Of a stretch of 64,000 bases of DNA, positions 24,326 to 32,707 are shown piece after piece. The notes beneath the pieces are model-generated. The model was not told where the DNA came from, did not search any database, and saw only the letters and a program-made list of their open reading frames with translations. The first letter of the stretch is position 1; each line of letters opens with the position of its first letter. Origin of the DNA: Pseudactinotalea suaedae (GTDB lineage Bacteria > Actinomycetota > Actinomycetes > Actinomycetales > Beutenbergiaceae); NCBI RefSeq assembly GCF_009733815.1, contig NZ_WNXY01000009.1, forward strand, positions 124,001-188,000, given 5' to 3'. The translations under genes and the position numbers were made by a program.

Positions 24326-25045
24326 ATGTCCAGCTCGACCCGCACCGCCCGCCCCCTCATCCCGACCCGCGCCGGCACCGTCAGCACCCCGCAGGAGCTG
24401 ACCGCCGACCGCGTCACGAAGTCCCTCCTCGGATACGGCGTCATCGCCGGTCCGATCTACGTCGTCACGTCCCTGGTCCAGGCCTCGTTGCGCGACGGGT
24501 TCGACCTCACCCGCCACGCGTGGAGCCAGCTCGCGCTCGGTGACCCGGGCTGGGTCCAGGTCGTCAACCTCGTGCTGACGGGCGCCATGCTGATCGCGTT
24601 CGCCGTCGGGCTCGCCCGCGCCCTGGTCACCGGGCCGGGCTCGCGCTGGTCACCGCTCCTGATCGGCGTGTTCGGTCTGAGCATGATCGTCTCGGGGATC
24701 TTCAAGGTCGACCCGGCGGGCGGCTTCCCTGACGGCCTTCCCACACCGGCGACGATCAGCACGAGCGGCCTCGTCCACCTGGGCGCGGGCGCGGTCGGCT
24801 TCACCTGCCTGACGGCAGGACTGCTCGTGCTCGCCCGCCGCCTCTCTCGTGAGGGCTTCTCGGCCCTGGCGGTCTGGACCAGGGTCGTCGCCGTCGCGTT
24901 CCTCGTGACGTTCGTCGGGATGGCCTCGACGGCGTCGGGCGGGGCAGGGATCATCGCGTTCGTCGTCGCCGTGGTCGCCGTGATGGCGCTGCTGTCGGTG
25001 CTGGCGGTGCACCGCTACCGCCAGATGCCCAACACCGATGGCTGA
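24326..25045 (+). CDS. DUF998 family membrane protein
   Basis: A 239-residue polytopic membrane protein with about six segments. After a 35-residue basic cytoplasmic start come YGVIAGPIYVVTSLVQASLR, DGFDLTRHAWSQLALGDPGW (the conserved DUF998 loop), VNLVLTGAMLIAFAVGLARA, LLIGVFGLSMIVSGIFKVDP and GGFPDGLPTPATIS, all typical of the family. DUF998 proteins have no established biochemical role. GGAGG lies six bases before ATG 24326. It is followed after 61 bases by the DGPF/ECF42 gene pair on the same strand and could be a target or partner of that sigma factor (inference). Confidence 0.87.
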   Translation: MSSSTRTARPLIPTRAGTVSTPQELTADRVTKSLLGYGVIAGPIYVVTSLVQASLRDGFDLTRHAWSQLALGDPGWVQVVNLVLTGAMLIAFAVGLARALVTGPGSRWSPLLIGVFGLSMIVSGIFKVDPAGGFPDGLPTPATISTSGLVHLGAGAVGFTCLTAGLLVLARRLSREGFSALAVWTRVVAVAFLVTFVGMASTASGGAGIIAFVVAVVAVMALLSVLAVHRYRQMPNTDG

Positions 25046-25106
25046 AACCCCACCCGCAGCATTCCCACCACCGACACAATCACACCGTTCGAAGGAGAAG
25101 AGAGAG

Positions 25107-25493
25107 ATGCGATACCTCGTCGTCCTGGAAGGCAACGCCCCCGCCACTCCCCCGCCCGCAGCGCTGATGGAAGGCATCATGAAGCTGGGCGAGGAGGCCG
25201 CCCGAGCAGGCGTCATGCTCGACAACGGTGGCCTGGCTCCCAGTGCCGCCGGGGCCCTCGTCAGCGCGGACGCCACCGGCGTCACCATCACCGACGGCCC
25301 CTTCGCCGAGTCGAAGGAGATGATCAGCTACAGCCTCTACGACACCCGCACCAAGGAGGAGGCGGTCGAGTGGACCCGGCGGTTCATGGCCCTGCACGCC
25401 GAGCACTGGCCGGAGTGGACCGGCGAGGCTCGGGTGCTCAAGGTCATGGGACCTGAGGACTTCGCCGCACCGCCGGCCGGCGTCCCGAGCTGA
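25107..25493 (+). CDS. YCII-related (DGPF domain) protein
   Basis: A 128-residue ferredoxin-like-fold protein with the hallmark ITDGPFAESKEMISYSLYD (DGPF motif) and an N-terminal MRYLVVLEGN strand. DGPF/YCII proteins are the conserved genomic partners of ECF42 sigma factors; YCII relatives have weak chlorohydrolase/dehydratase-like activity, but the role here is not known. AAGGAG precedes the ATG at 25107 by about ten bases. Its TGA is followed directly by the GTG of the sigma gene with no gap, so the two are translationally linked. It ends with a short flexible tail (DFAAPPAGVPS). Confidence 0.92.
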   Translation: MRYLVVLEGNAPATPPPAALMEGIMKLGEEAARAGVMLDNGGLAPSAAGALVSADATGVTITDGPFAESKEMISYSLYDTRTKEEAVEWTRRFMALHAEHWPEWTGEARVLKVMGPEDFAAPPAGVPS

Positions 25494-26771
25494 GTGACGC
25501 AGGCGAACCTGGCAGAGACCGGGCGAGCCGCCGTCGAGGCGATCTGGCGGATCGAGTCCGCCCGGTTGATCGCGGCGCTCGCCCGGTACACCGGTGACCT
25601 CTCGCTGGCGGAGGAGCTGGCTCAGGACGCCCTCGTCACCGCCCTCGAGCAGTGGCCCACCACAGGTCCGCCACCCAACCCCGGAGGTTGGCTCATGACC
25701 ACCGCGAAACGTCGCGCGATCGATCGGTTCCGCCGCGACGCCCTCCATCGTCGCGCCGTCGAGACCCTCGGCGGCCAGACCGACGAGCACACCGGGACCA
25801 CCGAGCACGACGACGTCGAGACCCGTCTGGACGACCCGGTCGGTGACGACGAGCTCGCACTGCTGTTCGCGGCCTGCCACCCCGACCTCACCCGCGAGTA
25901 CCGCGTCACCCTGACGCTGCGCTGCCTCGGCGGGCTGAGCACCGACGAGATCGGCCGCGCCTTCCTCATCCCCAGCAGCGCAGCCGGGCAGCGCGTCTCA
26001 CGCGCGAAGAAGGCCCTGCGCGATCGGGGGATCCAGCTCGACGCCCCCACCGCTGCCGAGCTGCCGCAGCGGCTCGACTCGGTGCTCGAGGTGATCTACC
26101 TCGTCTTCAACGAGGGCTACAGCGCCACCGCAGGCGACGACTGGATGCGGCCGGAGCTCAGCCGGGAGGCGTTGCGGCTGGCGCGTCGGACAGCGGCCCT
26201 GCTGCCGGACGTGGCCGAGGTGCACGGCCTGCTCGCGCTGCTGGAGCTCACCCAGGCGCGTGCGGCCGCTCGCACCGACGAGTCCGGCGCACCGGTCCTC
26301 CTGCAGGACCAGGACCGACGGCGGTGGGACCGTGGCCACATCACGCGCGGTCTCGCGTCGCTCGCCCGGGTCCACCGGCTCGGCACGGTGGGCCGCTACG
26401 GCGTGCAGGCGGCGATCGCCGGTGCTCACAGCACCGCGGTCAGCGCGGCGGAGACCGACTGGGTCCAGATCGCCGCGCTGTACGACGTGCTCGAGCAGCT
26501 CTGGAGCAACCCGGTCGTCACGCTCAACCGCGCGGTCGCGCACGGCCACGCGCACGGCGCGGAGGCGGGCCTCGCGATCCTGGCCACCCTCCCGGCCGAC
26601 AGGCTCGCCGACTATCCCCAGCGCTCCGCCGTCGAGGGTGAGCTGCTGCTCATGGCCGGTCGGCACCGCGACGCCGTCGCTGCGCTCGAACGCGCAGCCC
26701 GCGAGACCGGCAACGGTGCCGAGCGCGCGCTCCTCGAGCGCCGCGCGGCGCAGGCTTCTCGGCTAGGTTGA
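25494..26771 (+). CDS. ECF42-type extracytoplasmic-function sigma factor
   Basis: A 425-residue sigma factor. Region 2 is near the start ([20 protein letters not shown] then [20 protein letters not shown]), and region 4 includes [20 protein letters not shown] and [15 protein letters not shown]-terminal extension of about 220 residues contains [20 protein letters not shown] and helical repeat-like sequence. This long extension and the adjacent DGPF gene are the two features of group ECF42, which lacks a classical anti-sigma factor. The extension is needed for activity in studied members. The GTG start abuts the DGPF stop. Which genes it reads is unknown. The gene end overlaps the -10 region proposed for the mycothiol dehydrogenase gene. 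Confidence 0.92.
   Translation: MTQANLAETGRAAVEAIWRIESARLIAALARYTGDLSLAEELAQDALVTALEQWPTTGPPPNPGGWLMTTAKRRAIDRFRRDALHRRAVETLGGQTDEHTGTTEHDDVETRLDDPVGDDELALLFAACHPDLTREYRVTLTLRCLGGLSTDEIGRAFLIPSSAAGQRVSRAKKALRDRGIQLDAPTAAELPQRLDSVLEVIYLVFNEGYSATAGDDWMRPELSREALRLARRTAALLPDVAEVHGLLALLELTQARAAARTDESGAPVLLQDQDRRRWDRGHITRGLASLARVHRLGTVGRYGVQAAIAGAHSTAVSAAETDWVQIAALYDVLEQLWSNPVVTLNRAVAHGHAHGAEAGLAILATLPADRLADYPQRSAVEGELLLMAGRHRDAVAALERAARETGNGAERALLERRAAQASRLG
26764..26769 (+). promoter_or_regulatory. Putative -10 element for a leaderless mscR mRNA
   Basis: TAGGTT fits the actinobacterial TANNNT -10 consensus and ends six bases before the mscR ATG, so transcription would begin at or next to the start codon. 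No Shine-Dalgarno sequence is present. It overlaps the end of the sigma gene. Confidence 0.5.
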
Positions 26772-26775
26772 CGGC

Positions 26776-27873
26776 ATGCCACAGACTGTCCAGGGCGTCA
26801 TCGCCCGCAGCAAGGATGCCCCGGTCGAGGTCGTGCCGATCGTCGTCCCGGACCCGGGCCCAGGCGAGGTGATCGTGAAGGTGCAGGCGTGCGGCGTCTG
26901 CCACACCGACCTCCACTACCGCGACGGCGGGATCAACGACGACTTCCCGTTCCTGCTCGGCCACGAGGCCGCGGGCGTGGTGGAGACGATCGGCGACGGT
27001 GTCACCGAGGTCGCGGTGGGCGACTACGTGATCCTCAACTGGCGCGCGGTCTGCGGGCAGTGCCGCGCGTGCCTGCGCGGACGCCCCTGGTACTGCTTCA
27101 ACACGCACAACGCGGCGCAGAGGATGACGCTCGAGGACGGCACCGAGCTCTCCCCCGCGCTCGGGATCGGCGCCTTCATCGAGAAGACGCTCGTGCACGC
27201 GGGCCAGTGCACGAAGGTCGACCCCGAGGCGGCCCCCGAGGTCGCCGGGCTGCTCGGCTGCGGCGTGATGGCGGGCATCGGCGCCGCCATCAACACGGGC
27301 AACGTGGGCCGCGGCGACAGCGTGGCGGTCTTCGGCTGCGGCGGCGTCGGCGATGCCGCGATCATGGGCGCCCGGCTCGCGGGCGCGGCGACGATCATCG
27401 CCGTCGACCTCGACGACACCAAGCTCGAGTGGGCCACCGACATGGGCGCCACCCACACGATCAACTCCGGCCAGACCGATCCGGTCGAAGCCATCCAGGC
27501 CCTGACCGGTGGTCACGGCGCCGACGTGGTGATCGACGCCGTCGGCATCCCGAAGACCTACGAGCAGGCCTTCTACGCACGCGACCTGGCCGGCACCGTC
27601 GTGCTGGTCGGCGTGCCGAACCCGACGATGACGATCGAGCTGCCGCTGCTCGACGTGTTCGGTCGCGGCGGCTCCCTGAAGTCCTCCTGGTACGGCGACT
27701 GCCTGCCCAGCCGCGACTTCCCGATGCTCATCGACCTGTACCTGCAGGGTCGCCTCCCGCTCGAGAAGTTCGTGTCCGAGAAGATCGGGCTCGGTGACGT
27801 CGAGGCGGCCTTCACGAAGATGCACGACGGCGGCGTGCTCCGTTCCGTCGTGATGCTCGAGGAGGCGATCTGA
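26776..27873 (+). CDS. mscR: S-(hydroxymethyl)mycothiol dehydrogenase
   Basis: A 365-residue zinc-dependent medium-chain alcohol dehydrogenase that oxidises S-hydroxymethylmycothiol, the adduct of formaldehyde and mycothiol, with NAD. Catalytic zinc ligands are in [14 protein letters not shown] and GHEAAGVVE. Structural zinc cysteines are in [15 protein letters not shown]. The NAD fold is [20 protein letters not shown]. The [13 protein letters not shown] stretch is typical of the mycothiol-dependent enzymes rather than the glutathione ones. Its stop shares one base with the ATG of the MBL hydrolase that completes the pathway. The presence of this gene supports actinobacterial origin. Confidence 0.94.
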   Translation: MPQTVQGVIARSKDAPVEVVPIVVPDPGPGEVIVKVQACGVCHTDLHYRDGGINDDFPFLLGHEAAGVVETIGDGVTEVAVGDYVILNWRAVCGQCRACLRGRPWYCFNTHNAAQRMTLEDGTELSPALGIGAFIEKTLVHAGQCTKVDPEAAPEVAGLLGCGVMAGIGAAINTGNVGRGDSVAVFGCGGVGDAAIMGARLAGAATIIAVDLDDTKLEWATDMGATHTINSGQTDPVEAIQALTGGHGADVVIDAVGIPKTYEQAFYARDLAGTVVLVGVPNPTMTIELPLLDVFGRGGSLKSSWYGDCLPSRDFPMLIDLYLQGRLPLEKFVSEKIGLGDVEAAFTKMHDGGVLRSVVMLEEAI

Positions 27874-28499
27874 TGACGCTCCGAGTAGAGCGCGTGGTGA
27901 CGTCGGGGACGTTCTCGCTCGACGGCGGGACCTGGGACGTGGACAACAACGTCTGGGTCGTGGGTGATGAGACCGAGTGCGTCATCATCGACGCCGCTCA
28001 CGACGCGACGGCGATCCTCGCCGCCGTCGGGGACCGGGACGTGGTGGCGATCCTGCTGACCCACGCCCACGACGACCACATCGCTGCCGCCCTCGAGCTG
28101 GCGGAGACCACCGAGGCCGAGGTGTGGCTGCACCCCGAGGACCGGATGCTGTGGGACGTCGTGCACGACCGGGCTCCCGACGGCGAGCTCGCCGACGGCC
28201 AGCGGTTCGCCGTCGGCGGCGAGGACCTCGTGGTGCTGCACACGCCGGGCCACAGCCCCGGCGCGGTGTGCTTCTCGCTCCCCGGCCTGCACCGCGTCTT
28301 CACGGGAGACACGCTGTTCAACGGCGGTCCCGGCGCGACCGGCCGCTCCTACTCCGACTTCCCCACGATCGTGGACTCGATCACGGACAAGCTGCTCAGC
28401 CTGCCGCCCGAGACGACCGTCCACACCGGCCACGGCGACGACACCTCGATCGGCGCCGAGGCGCCGCACCGGCAGGAGTGGATCGACCGGGGCCACTGA
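27873..28499 (+). CDS. MBL-fold hydrolase of the mycothiol formaldehyde pathway
   Basis: A 208-residue metallo-beta-lactamase-fold hydrolase of the glyoxalase II type. Metal ligands are in LTHAHDDHIAAALEL (HxHxDH), HTPGHSPGAVCF, FTGDTLFNGGPGATGRSYSD and TGHGDDTSIG. Genes of this family sit next to mscR in many actinobacteria and are thought to hydrolyse S-formylmycothiol to formate and mycothiol; direct proof is limited. It is coupled to mscR by a one-base overlap of stop and start (TGATG). The protein ends PHRQEWIDRGH, complete. Confidence 0.88.
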   Translation: MTLRVERVVTSGTFSLDGGTWDVDNNVWVVGDETECVIIDAAHDATAILAAVGDRDVVAILLTHAHDDHIAAALELAETTEAEVWLHPEDRMLWDVVHDRAPDGELADGQRFAVGGEDLVVLHTPGHSPGAVCFSLPGLHRVFTGDTLFNGGPGATGRSYSDFPTIVDSITDKLLSLPPETTVHTGHGDDTSIGAEAPHRQEWIDRGH

Positions 28500-28523
28500 C
28501 GCCGTCGGGCACCCTCCCGGGCG

Positions 28524-29492
28524 CTACTCCCCGCCCGCGCCCCGGGCGGCGCGCCGGGCCTCCTGCCAGCGCCGTCGCATCTCCCCGAGGTCGCCGACCG
28601 GACCGAGGTGCGCGAGCTTCTCGGGTGAGGTGACCGACCGGATGCCGATGACCTGGCCGTCGAGGATCTCCAGCGACCAGGTGCCGAGCACCCGACCATC
28701 GACATCGAGGATCATCGCGCCCGGGTGCCCGTTGACCTCGCGCCGCCGCAGCGAGGCGCCCGCCGCGAGGAGGGACGGCACGGTCGCCAGCAGCAGGCGT
28801 GCGGCCTGCAGCGCACCGAAGGTCCCGCCGGTGCCGCCTGCCACGCCGCCGCTGTCGTTGACGGCGTGCACGTCCTCGGCCAGCAGCGACCGCAGCGCCT
28901 CCAGCTCGCCGCCGGCCAGCGCGTCGAAGAACCGGTCGGCGAGCTCCTCCCGCTTGCGGCGGTCGGCCTCGAAGCGGGTGCGGCCCTCCGCCATGTGCCG
29001 TCGGGCGCGTCCGCCGAGCTGACGGCAGGCCGCCTCCGAGCGACCCACCGCGGTGGCGACGTCGGCGTAGGAGAAGCCGAACACCTCGTGCATGACGAAC
29101 ACCGCACGCTCCAACGCGCTGAGCCGCTCGAGCAGCACCAGCGCGGCCATCGAGACCGAGTCGGCGAGCTCGGCCGCCCGGGCGGGGTCGCCCTCGAGAA
29201 CGGCGGGCTCCTCCTCCAGGCCGTCGGTGAGCAGCGGCTCGGGGAACCACGGTCCGACGTAGGACTCGCGCCGCACGCGCGCCGAGCGCAGCACGTCGAT
29301 CGAGATCCGCGTGACGACGGTCGCCAGGTAGGAGCGCAGCGACTCCGGCACGACATCGGCCGCCTCGTACCGCAGCCAGGTCTCCTGCACCGCGTCCTCG
29401 GCCTCGCTGACGCTGCCCAGGATCCGGTAGGAGATCGAGAACAGCAACCCTCGTAGCTCTTCGAAAGCCTCCACATCGGCGATCGTGACCAC
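28524..29492 (-). CDS. sigJ: ECF41-type sigma factor (SigJ-like) with SnoaL-like C-terminal domain
   Basis: A 322-residue sigma factor. Region 2 is FEELRGLLFSISYRILGSVS and EAEDAVQETWLRYEA; region 4 is FVMHEVFGFSYADVATAVGR and SEAACRQLGGRARRHM. After it comes a SnoaL_2/NTF2-like domain (FFDALAGGELEALRSLLAED to VTSPEKLAHL), the fused regulatory domain that replaces an anti-sigma factor in ECF41. Start choice: an ECF41-type promoter (TGTCACA, 16 bases, CGTC) lies at 29534-29508 on this strand, so the upstream GTG at 29549 would fall inside the promoter. GTG 29492, with a very short leader, fits. It is divergent from a DoxX gene that has a mirrored promoter. Confidence 0.87.
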   Translation of the reverse strand: MVTIADVEAFEELRGLLFSISYRILGSVSEAEDAVQETWLRYEAADVVPESLRSYLATVVTRISIDVLRSARVRRESYVGPWFPEPLLTDGLEEEPAVLEGDPARAAELADSVSMAALVLLERLSALERAVFVMHEVFGFSYADVATAVGRSEAACRQLGGRARRHMAEGRTRFEADRRKREELADRFFDALAGGELEALRSLLAEDVHAVNDSGGVAGGTGGTFGALQAARLLLATVPSLLAAGASLRRREVNGHPGAMILDVDGRVLGTWSLEILDGQVIGIRSVTSPEKLAHLGPVGDLGEMRRRWQEARRAARGAGGE

Positions 29493-29507
29493 CTCCTCGA
29501 CACCTGG

Positions 29508-29534
29508 GACGAGACAGCCCTCACGAGTGTGACA
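29508..29534 (-). promoter_or_regulatory. ECF41 promoter of the sigma gene (autoregulatory)
   Basis: Minus strand: -35 TGTCACA (29534-29528), spacer of exactly 16, -10 CGTC (29511-29508). This is the published ECF41 consensus TGTCACA-N16-CGTC. Transcription would start about eight bases before GTG 29492. Confidence 0.72.
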
Positions 29535-29543
29535 CGCGCCCCG

Positions 29544-29571
29544 TGTCACGTCGGGCGGGTGCTGTCTCGTC
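29544..29571 (+). promoter_or_regulatory. ECF41 promoter of the DoxX gene
   Basis: Plus strand: TGTCACG (29544-29550), spacer 17, CGTC (29568-29571). Together with the mirrored -35 on the other strand it forms a perfect 8-base inverted repeat, GTGACACG/CGTGTCAC, at 29529-29549. The repeat is therefore explained by two back-to-back -35 elements rather than by a repressor site. Confidence 0.65.
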
Positions 29572-29622
29572 CTCGATCACGGCACCAGCAGAGGGCTGGG
29601 TGCCTCGAGCGAAGGAGGACCT

Positions 29623-30006
29623 ATGAACACCGCCCTGTGGATCGTCACCGCGCTGCTGAGCCTGGGCTACGGAGTCGGCGGGCTGGCCATGCTCATCATG
29701 AGCCCCACGCGGTTCCGCAACATCTCGTCGGGCCAGCACTACGTGGACGACCTGCCCCGCAACGCGACCAAGGTCATCGGGGTCATGAAGCTGCTCGCGG
29801 TGGCGGGCATGCTGCTGCCGCCGCTGCTCGGCGTGGCGACGTGGCTGGTCCCGCTCGCCGCGCTCGGCCTGGTGCTGCTCATGACCGGTGCGGCGACCGT
29901 GCGCATGGTGCGCCGCGAGTGGGTGTCGTTCTTCGGTGACCTCGTGTACCTGTCTCTCGCCGCGTTCGTCGCCTGGGGGCGGTTCGTGGCGGTGCCGTTC
30001 GGCTGA
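29623..30006 (+). CDS. DoxX-family membrane protein
   Basis: A 127-residue protein with four predicted membrane helices (LWIVTALLSLGYGVGGLAML; VIGVMKLLAVAGMLLPPLLG; LVPLAALGLVLLMTGAATV; VYLSLAAFVAWGRFVAVPF). DoxX-like proteins are frequent partners of ECF41 sigma factors, along with carboxymuconolactone decarboxylases and oxidoreductases. They are linked to thiol and oxidant stress in mycobacteria. AAGGAGG is the ribosome binding site, seven bases before the ATG. The divergent ECF41 promoter upstream makes it the most likely direct sigma target in the window. Confidence 0.88.
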   Translation: MNTALWIVTALLSLGYGVGGLAMLIMSPTRFRNISSGQHYVDDLPRNATKVIGVMKLLAVAGMLLPPLLGVATWLVPLAALGLVLLMTGAATVRMVRREWVSFFGDLVYLSLAAFVAWGRFVAVPFG

Positions 30007-30080
30007 CGTTCGGCGCGCCGCATCCACAGACCACGATCGCATCGGCTGACACCGCGGCGAGGGCGCGCGACGATGGTGCG

Positions 30081-31544
30081 ATGAACCTCGTCGACTGGGC
30101 GAACGGCTGGTTCTGGGCCACCGACCACGAGGTCTCGAGGTTCGCGCTGCAGCGCGGGGTCGCGCTGCTGTACGCGATCGCCTTCATCGCGGTGCTGCGG
30201 CAGTTCACCCCGTTGCTCGGCGAGCGCGGGTTGCTGCCGGTGCCGGCCTACCTCGAGCGGGTCGGCAGCCGCGCCGGTCCGACACTGTTCCGATGGCGAT
30301 ACTCCGACCGGTTGCTGACGGCGGTGGCCTGGGTGGGGCTGCTCGTGGCGCTCGCGCTGGTGGCCGGGCTGCCGCAGCAGGGCCCGCCCTGGGTGCCGAT
30401 GCTGGCGTTCGCGGTGCTGTTCGGGCTGTACCTGTCGGTCGTCAACGTGGGGCAGGTCTTCTACGGCTTCGGCTGGGAGTCGCTGCTGCTCGAGGCGGGG
30501 TTCCTGGCCGCGTGCCTCGGATCGGACGCCGTGGCACCTCCCACTCTCGTGCTGCTCGCCTTCTGCTGGTTGCTGTTCCGGGTGGAGTTCGGCGCCGGGC
30601 TGATCAAGATGCGCGGCGACGCCTGCTGGCGAGACCTGACGTGCCTGTACTACCACCACGAGACGCAGCCGATGCCGGGGCCGCTCTCGCCCTACTTCCA
30701 CGCGCTGCCGAGGCCGCTGCACAAGGTCGAGGTGGCGGCCAACCACGTGGTCCAGCTCGCGGTGCCGTTCCTGCTGTTCGCACCGCAGCCGGTGGCGACG
30801 TGGGCCGCGACGCTCGTGATCCTCACGCAGCTGTGGCTCGTGGTGTCGGGGAACTTCGCGTGGTTGAACTGGTTGACGCTGCTGCTCGCCTTCGCCGCGG
30901 TGTCGGACGACGTCCTGGCACGCCTGCTGCCCGTCTCACCGGCCGAGGCCCCGCCGGGGCCGGTCTGGTTCGCTGTGGTCGTGCTCGTGATGGCGGGCGC
31001 CGTCGTCGTGCTCTCCTTCTGGCCGGTGCGGAACCTGCTGTCGCCGCGGCAGCAGATGAACGCCTCGTTCAACCGGTGGCACCTCGTCGGCGCGTACGGG
31101 GCGTTCGGGTCGATCACCCGGCGTCGCGACGAGGTGGTGGTCGAGGGATCGCTCGCCGCCGACCCGGAGGACGAGCGGGAGTGGCGCGAGTACGAGTTCA
31201 AGGGCAAGCCCGGTCCGGTCCACCGGCGCCCACGCCAGAGGGCGCCCTACCACCTGCGCCTGGACTGGGGGATGTGGTTCCTCGCGCTCGGCTCGCCGGC
31301 GCAGCACGTCTGGTTCCAGCGGTTCCTGCTGCGCCTGCTCGAGGCCGACCCGACGATCCTGCGGCTGCTCCACCACGACCCCTTCGACGGCGAACGACCC
31401 CGCTGGGTGCGTGCGCGCGTGTTCCGCTATCGGTACGCGAGCCGCGCCGAGCGCCGCCGCGACCGCGTCTGGTGGGTCCGCGAGGACCGGGGGCTGCTCG
31501 TCGATCCTGGGGCGCTCGACCGCCTCTACGAGGCCAGCCGCTGA
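30081..31544 (+). CDS. Lipase maturation factor family protein
   Basis: A 487-residue polytopic membrane protein homologous to eukaryotic LMF1. Signature stretches are LVDWANGWFWATDHEVSRFA, LLGERGLLPVPAYLERVGS, FGAGLIKMRGDACWRDLTCL followed by YYHHETQPMPGPLSPYFHAL, and NRWHLVGAYGAFGSITRRRD. The C-terminal third (YEFKGKPGPVHRRPRQRAPY, LDWGMWFLALGS) is a soluble conserved part. LMF1 helps dimeric lipases fold in the ER; the bacterial role is unknown. It starts with ATG 30081 with no clear ribosome binding site, and its 3' end overlaps the convergent XRE regulator gene by 19 bases. Family assignment is secure, function inferred only. Confidence 0.92.
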   Translation: MNLVDWANGWFWATDHEVSRFALQRGVALLYAIAFIAVLRQFTPLLGERGLLPVPAYLERVGSRAGPTLFRWRYSDRLLTAVAWVGLLVALALVAGLPQQGPPWVPMLAFAVLFGLYLSVVNVGQVFYGFGWESLLLEAGFLAACLGSDAVAPPTLVLLAFCWLLFRVEFGAGLIKMRGDACWRDLTCLYYHHETQPMPGPLSPYFHALPRPLHKVEVAANHVVQLAVPFLLFAPQPVATWAATLVILTQLWLVVSGNFAWLNWLTLLLAFAAVSDDVLARLLPVSPAEAPPGPVWFAVVVLVMAGAVVVLSFWPVRNLLSPRQQMNASFNRWHLVGAYGAFGSITRRRDEVVVEGSLAADPEDEREWREYEFKGKPGPVHRRPRQRAPYHLRLDWGMWFLALGSPAQHVWFQRFLLRLLEADPTILRLLHHDPFDGERPRWVRARVFRYRYASRAERRRDRVWWVREDRGLLVDPGALDRLYEASR

Positions 31545-31816
31545 CCGGGGCCGCGGGGCTTCTCCGCGGTCGCCGTCTCGGTGATCTCCGTCCACACCGC
31601 GTCGAGAGACAGGCCGAGGACCGCGGCGATGGCGGCGATCGTCGGGAAGGCGGGGGTGGCGACGCGTCCCGACTCGATCTTGCGGAGCGTCTCCGGGGAC
31701 ACCTCGGCGTCGAGGGCGACCTCGAGCATCGTGCGCTCACCCCGCGCGCGGCGCAGCAGGGCGCCGAGGCGCGCACCGCGCTCGAGCTCGGCAGGGGTCA
31801 GCGGAAGTCGAACCAT
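31526..31816 (-). CDS. XRE-family helix-turn-helix regulator
   Basis: A 96-residue protein made almost entirely of a Cro/CI-type HTH: LGALLRRARGERTMLEVALD, AEVSPETLRKIESGRVATP and FPTIAAIAAVLGLSLDAVW. A polar tail follows. It is divergent from a methionine aminopeptidase gene only 47 bases away. That interval is a near-symmetric inverted repeat (31821-31862) with a -10-like hexamer in each arm, so the regulator probably represses both promoters. The predicted transcription start coincides with the ATG, so its mRNA is likely leaderless. It overlaps the lipase maturation factor gene tail to tail. Confidence 0.9.
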   Translation of the reverse strand: MVRLPLTPAELERGARLGALLRRARGERTMLEVALDAEVSPETLRKIESGRVATPAFPTIAAIAAVLGLSLDAVWTEITETATAEKPRGPGQRLAS

Positions 31817-31820
31817 GGGG

Positions 31821-31862
31821 CCGATAGTAATACCGGGATGATATGGCCGGTATAGTTATTGG
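31821..31862. promoter_or_regulatory. Symmetric divergent promoter/operator between the XRE gene and map
   Basis: Arms CCGATAGTAATACCGG (31821-31836) and CCGGTATAGTTATTGG (31847-31862) are complementary at 12 of 16 positions around a 10-base centre. TATAGT (31851-31856, plus) and TACTAT (31829-31824, minus) are -10 elements placed seven or eight bases before the two ATG codons, so both mRNAs would be leaderless. This is an ideal XRE operator. Confidence 0.65.
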
Positions 31863-31863
31863 C

Positions 31864-32637
31864 ATGATCGAGATCCTTACCACCCCCGAGGTGGCTCGAG
31901 CGCGCGAGACCGGCAGGCTGGTGGCCGAGATCCTGCAGAGCCTGACGAGCCGCTGCGGTGTCGGCACCAACCTGCTGGAGATCGACCGCTGGACCGCGCA
32001 GATGATCGCCGACGCCGGAGCCCGGTCCTGCTACGTCGACTACGAGCCCTCCTTCGGGCGTGGTCCGTTCGGGCACCACATCTGCACGGCGGTCAACGAC
32101 GCCGTGCTCCACGGGAAGCCGCACGACCGCGTGCTCGCCGACGGCGACCTGCTCACCCTCGACCTCGCGGTCTCGCTCGGCGGCGTCGCGGCCGATGCGG
32201 CGGTCAGCGTCATCGTCGGCGCATCGAGGCCCGCCGAGAGCGTGGCGATGATCCGCGCGACCGAGAGCGCGTTGCAGGCGGGGATCGCCGCGGCGCGGCC
32301 GGGTGCACGCATCGGCGACCTCTCGCACGCCATCGGCTCGGTCCTCGGCGCAGCGGGCTACTCGATCAACACCGACTTCGGCGGGCACGGCATCGGGTCG
32401 CAGATGCACCAGGATCCCGCGGTGCCGAACACCGGGCGTCCCGGTCGAGGACTCACGCTCCGCCCCGGGCTGCTGCTCGCGCTGGAACCGTGGGTCATGG
32501 CCGACACCGATCAGCTCGTCACCGATCCCGACGGCTGGACGCTGCGCAGCGCGACCGGTTGCCGGACCGCCCACAGCGAGCACACCATCGCCATCACCGA
32601 TGACGGCGCCGAGATCCTCACGCTCCCGGGACACTGA
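31864..32637 (+). CDS. map: Type I methionine aminopeptidase paired with an XRE regulator
   Basis: A 257-residue pita-bread-fold metallopeptidase that removes N-terminal methionine. Metal ligands and signatures are ICTAVNDAVLHGKPHDR, LLTLDLAVSLGGVAADAAVS, FGGHGIGSQMHQDPAVPN, LALEPWVMADTD and HSEHTIAITDDGAEIL. It lacks the N-terminal zinc-finger or SH3-binding extension, and it sits apart from the ribosomal protein genes where the housekeeping copy usually lies. It is therefore probably a second, regulated enzyme. ATG 31864 is chosen because the TATAGT -10 element then gives a leaderless start; ATG 31843 lies inside the operator. A strong hairpin terminator follows. Confidence 0.92.
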   Translation: MIEILTTPEVARARETGRLVAEILQSLTSRCGVGTNLLEIDRWTAQMIADAGARSCYVDYEPSFGRGPFGHHICTAVNDAVLHGKPHDRVLADGDLLTLDLAVSLGGVAADAAVSVIVGASRPAESVAMIRATESALQAGIAAARPGARIGDLSHAIGSVLGAAGYSINTDFGGHGIGSQMHQDPAVPNTGRPGRGLTLRPGLLLALEPWVMADTDQLVTDPDGWTLRSATGCRTAHSEHTIAITDDGAEILTLPGH

Positions 32638-32643
32638 CTTCCT

Positions 32644-32707
32644 CGGCAGGCGCCGGATACGCCGATCGGTGCGGCCGCGACGGCCGCACCGATCGAGAGT
32701 CCTGCCG
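32644..32707. terminator. Bidirectional terminator between map and the EthD gene
   Basis: A perfect 14-base stem, GATCGGTGCGGCCG with its complement around a three-base loop (32664-32694), is extended by outer arms CGGCAGG (32644-32650) and CCTGCCG (32701-32707). It lies directly between the stops of two convergent genes and should end transcription from both sides. Confidence 0.85.

Noticed and set aside
29529-29549. Perfect 8-base inverted repeat GTGACACG/CGTGTCAC as a repressor operator or terminator.
   Set aside because: It is fully explained by two divergent ECF41 -35 elements, each with a CGTC -10 at the right distance.
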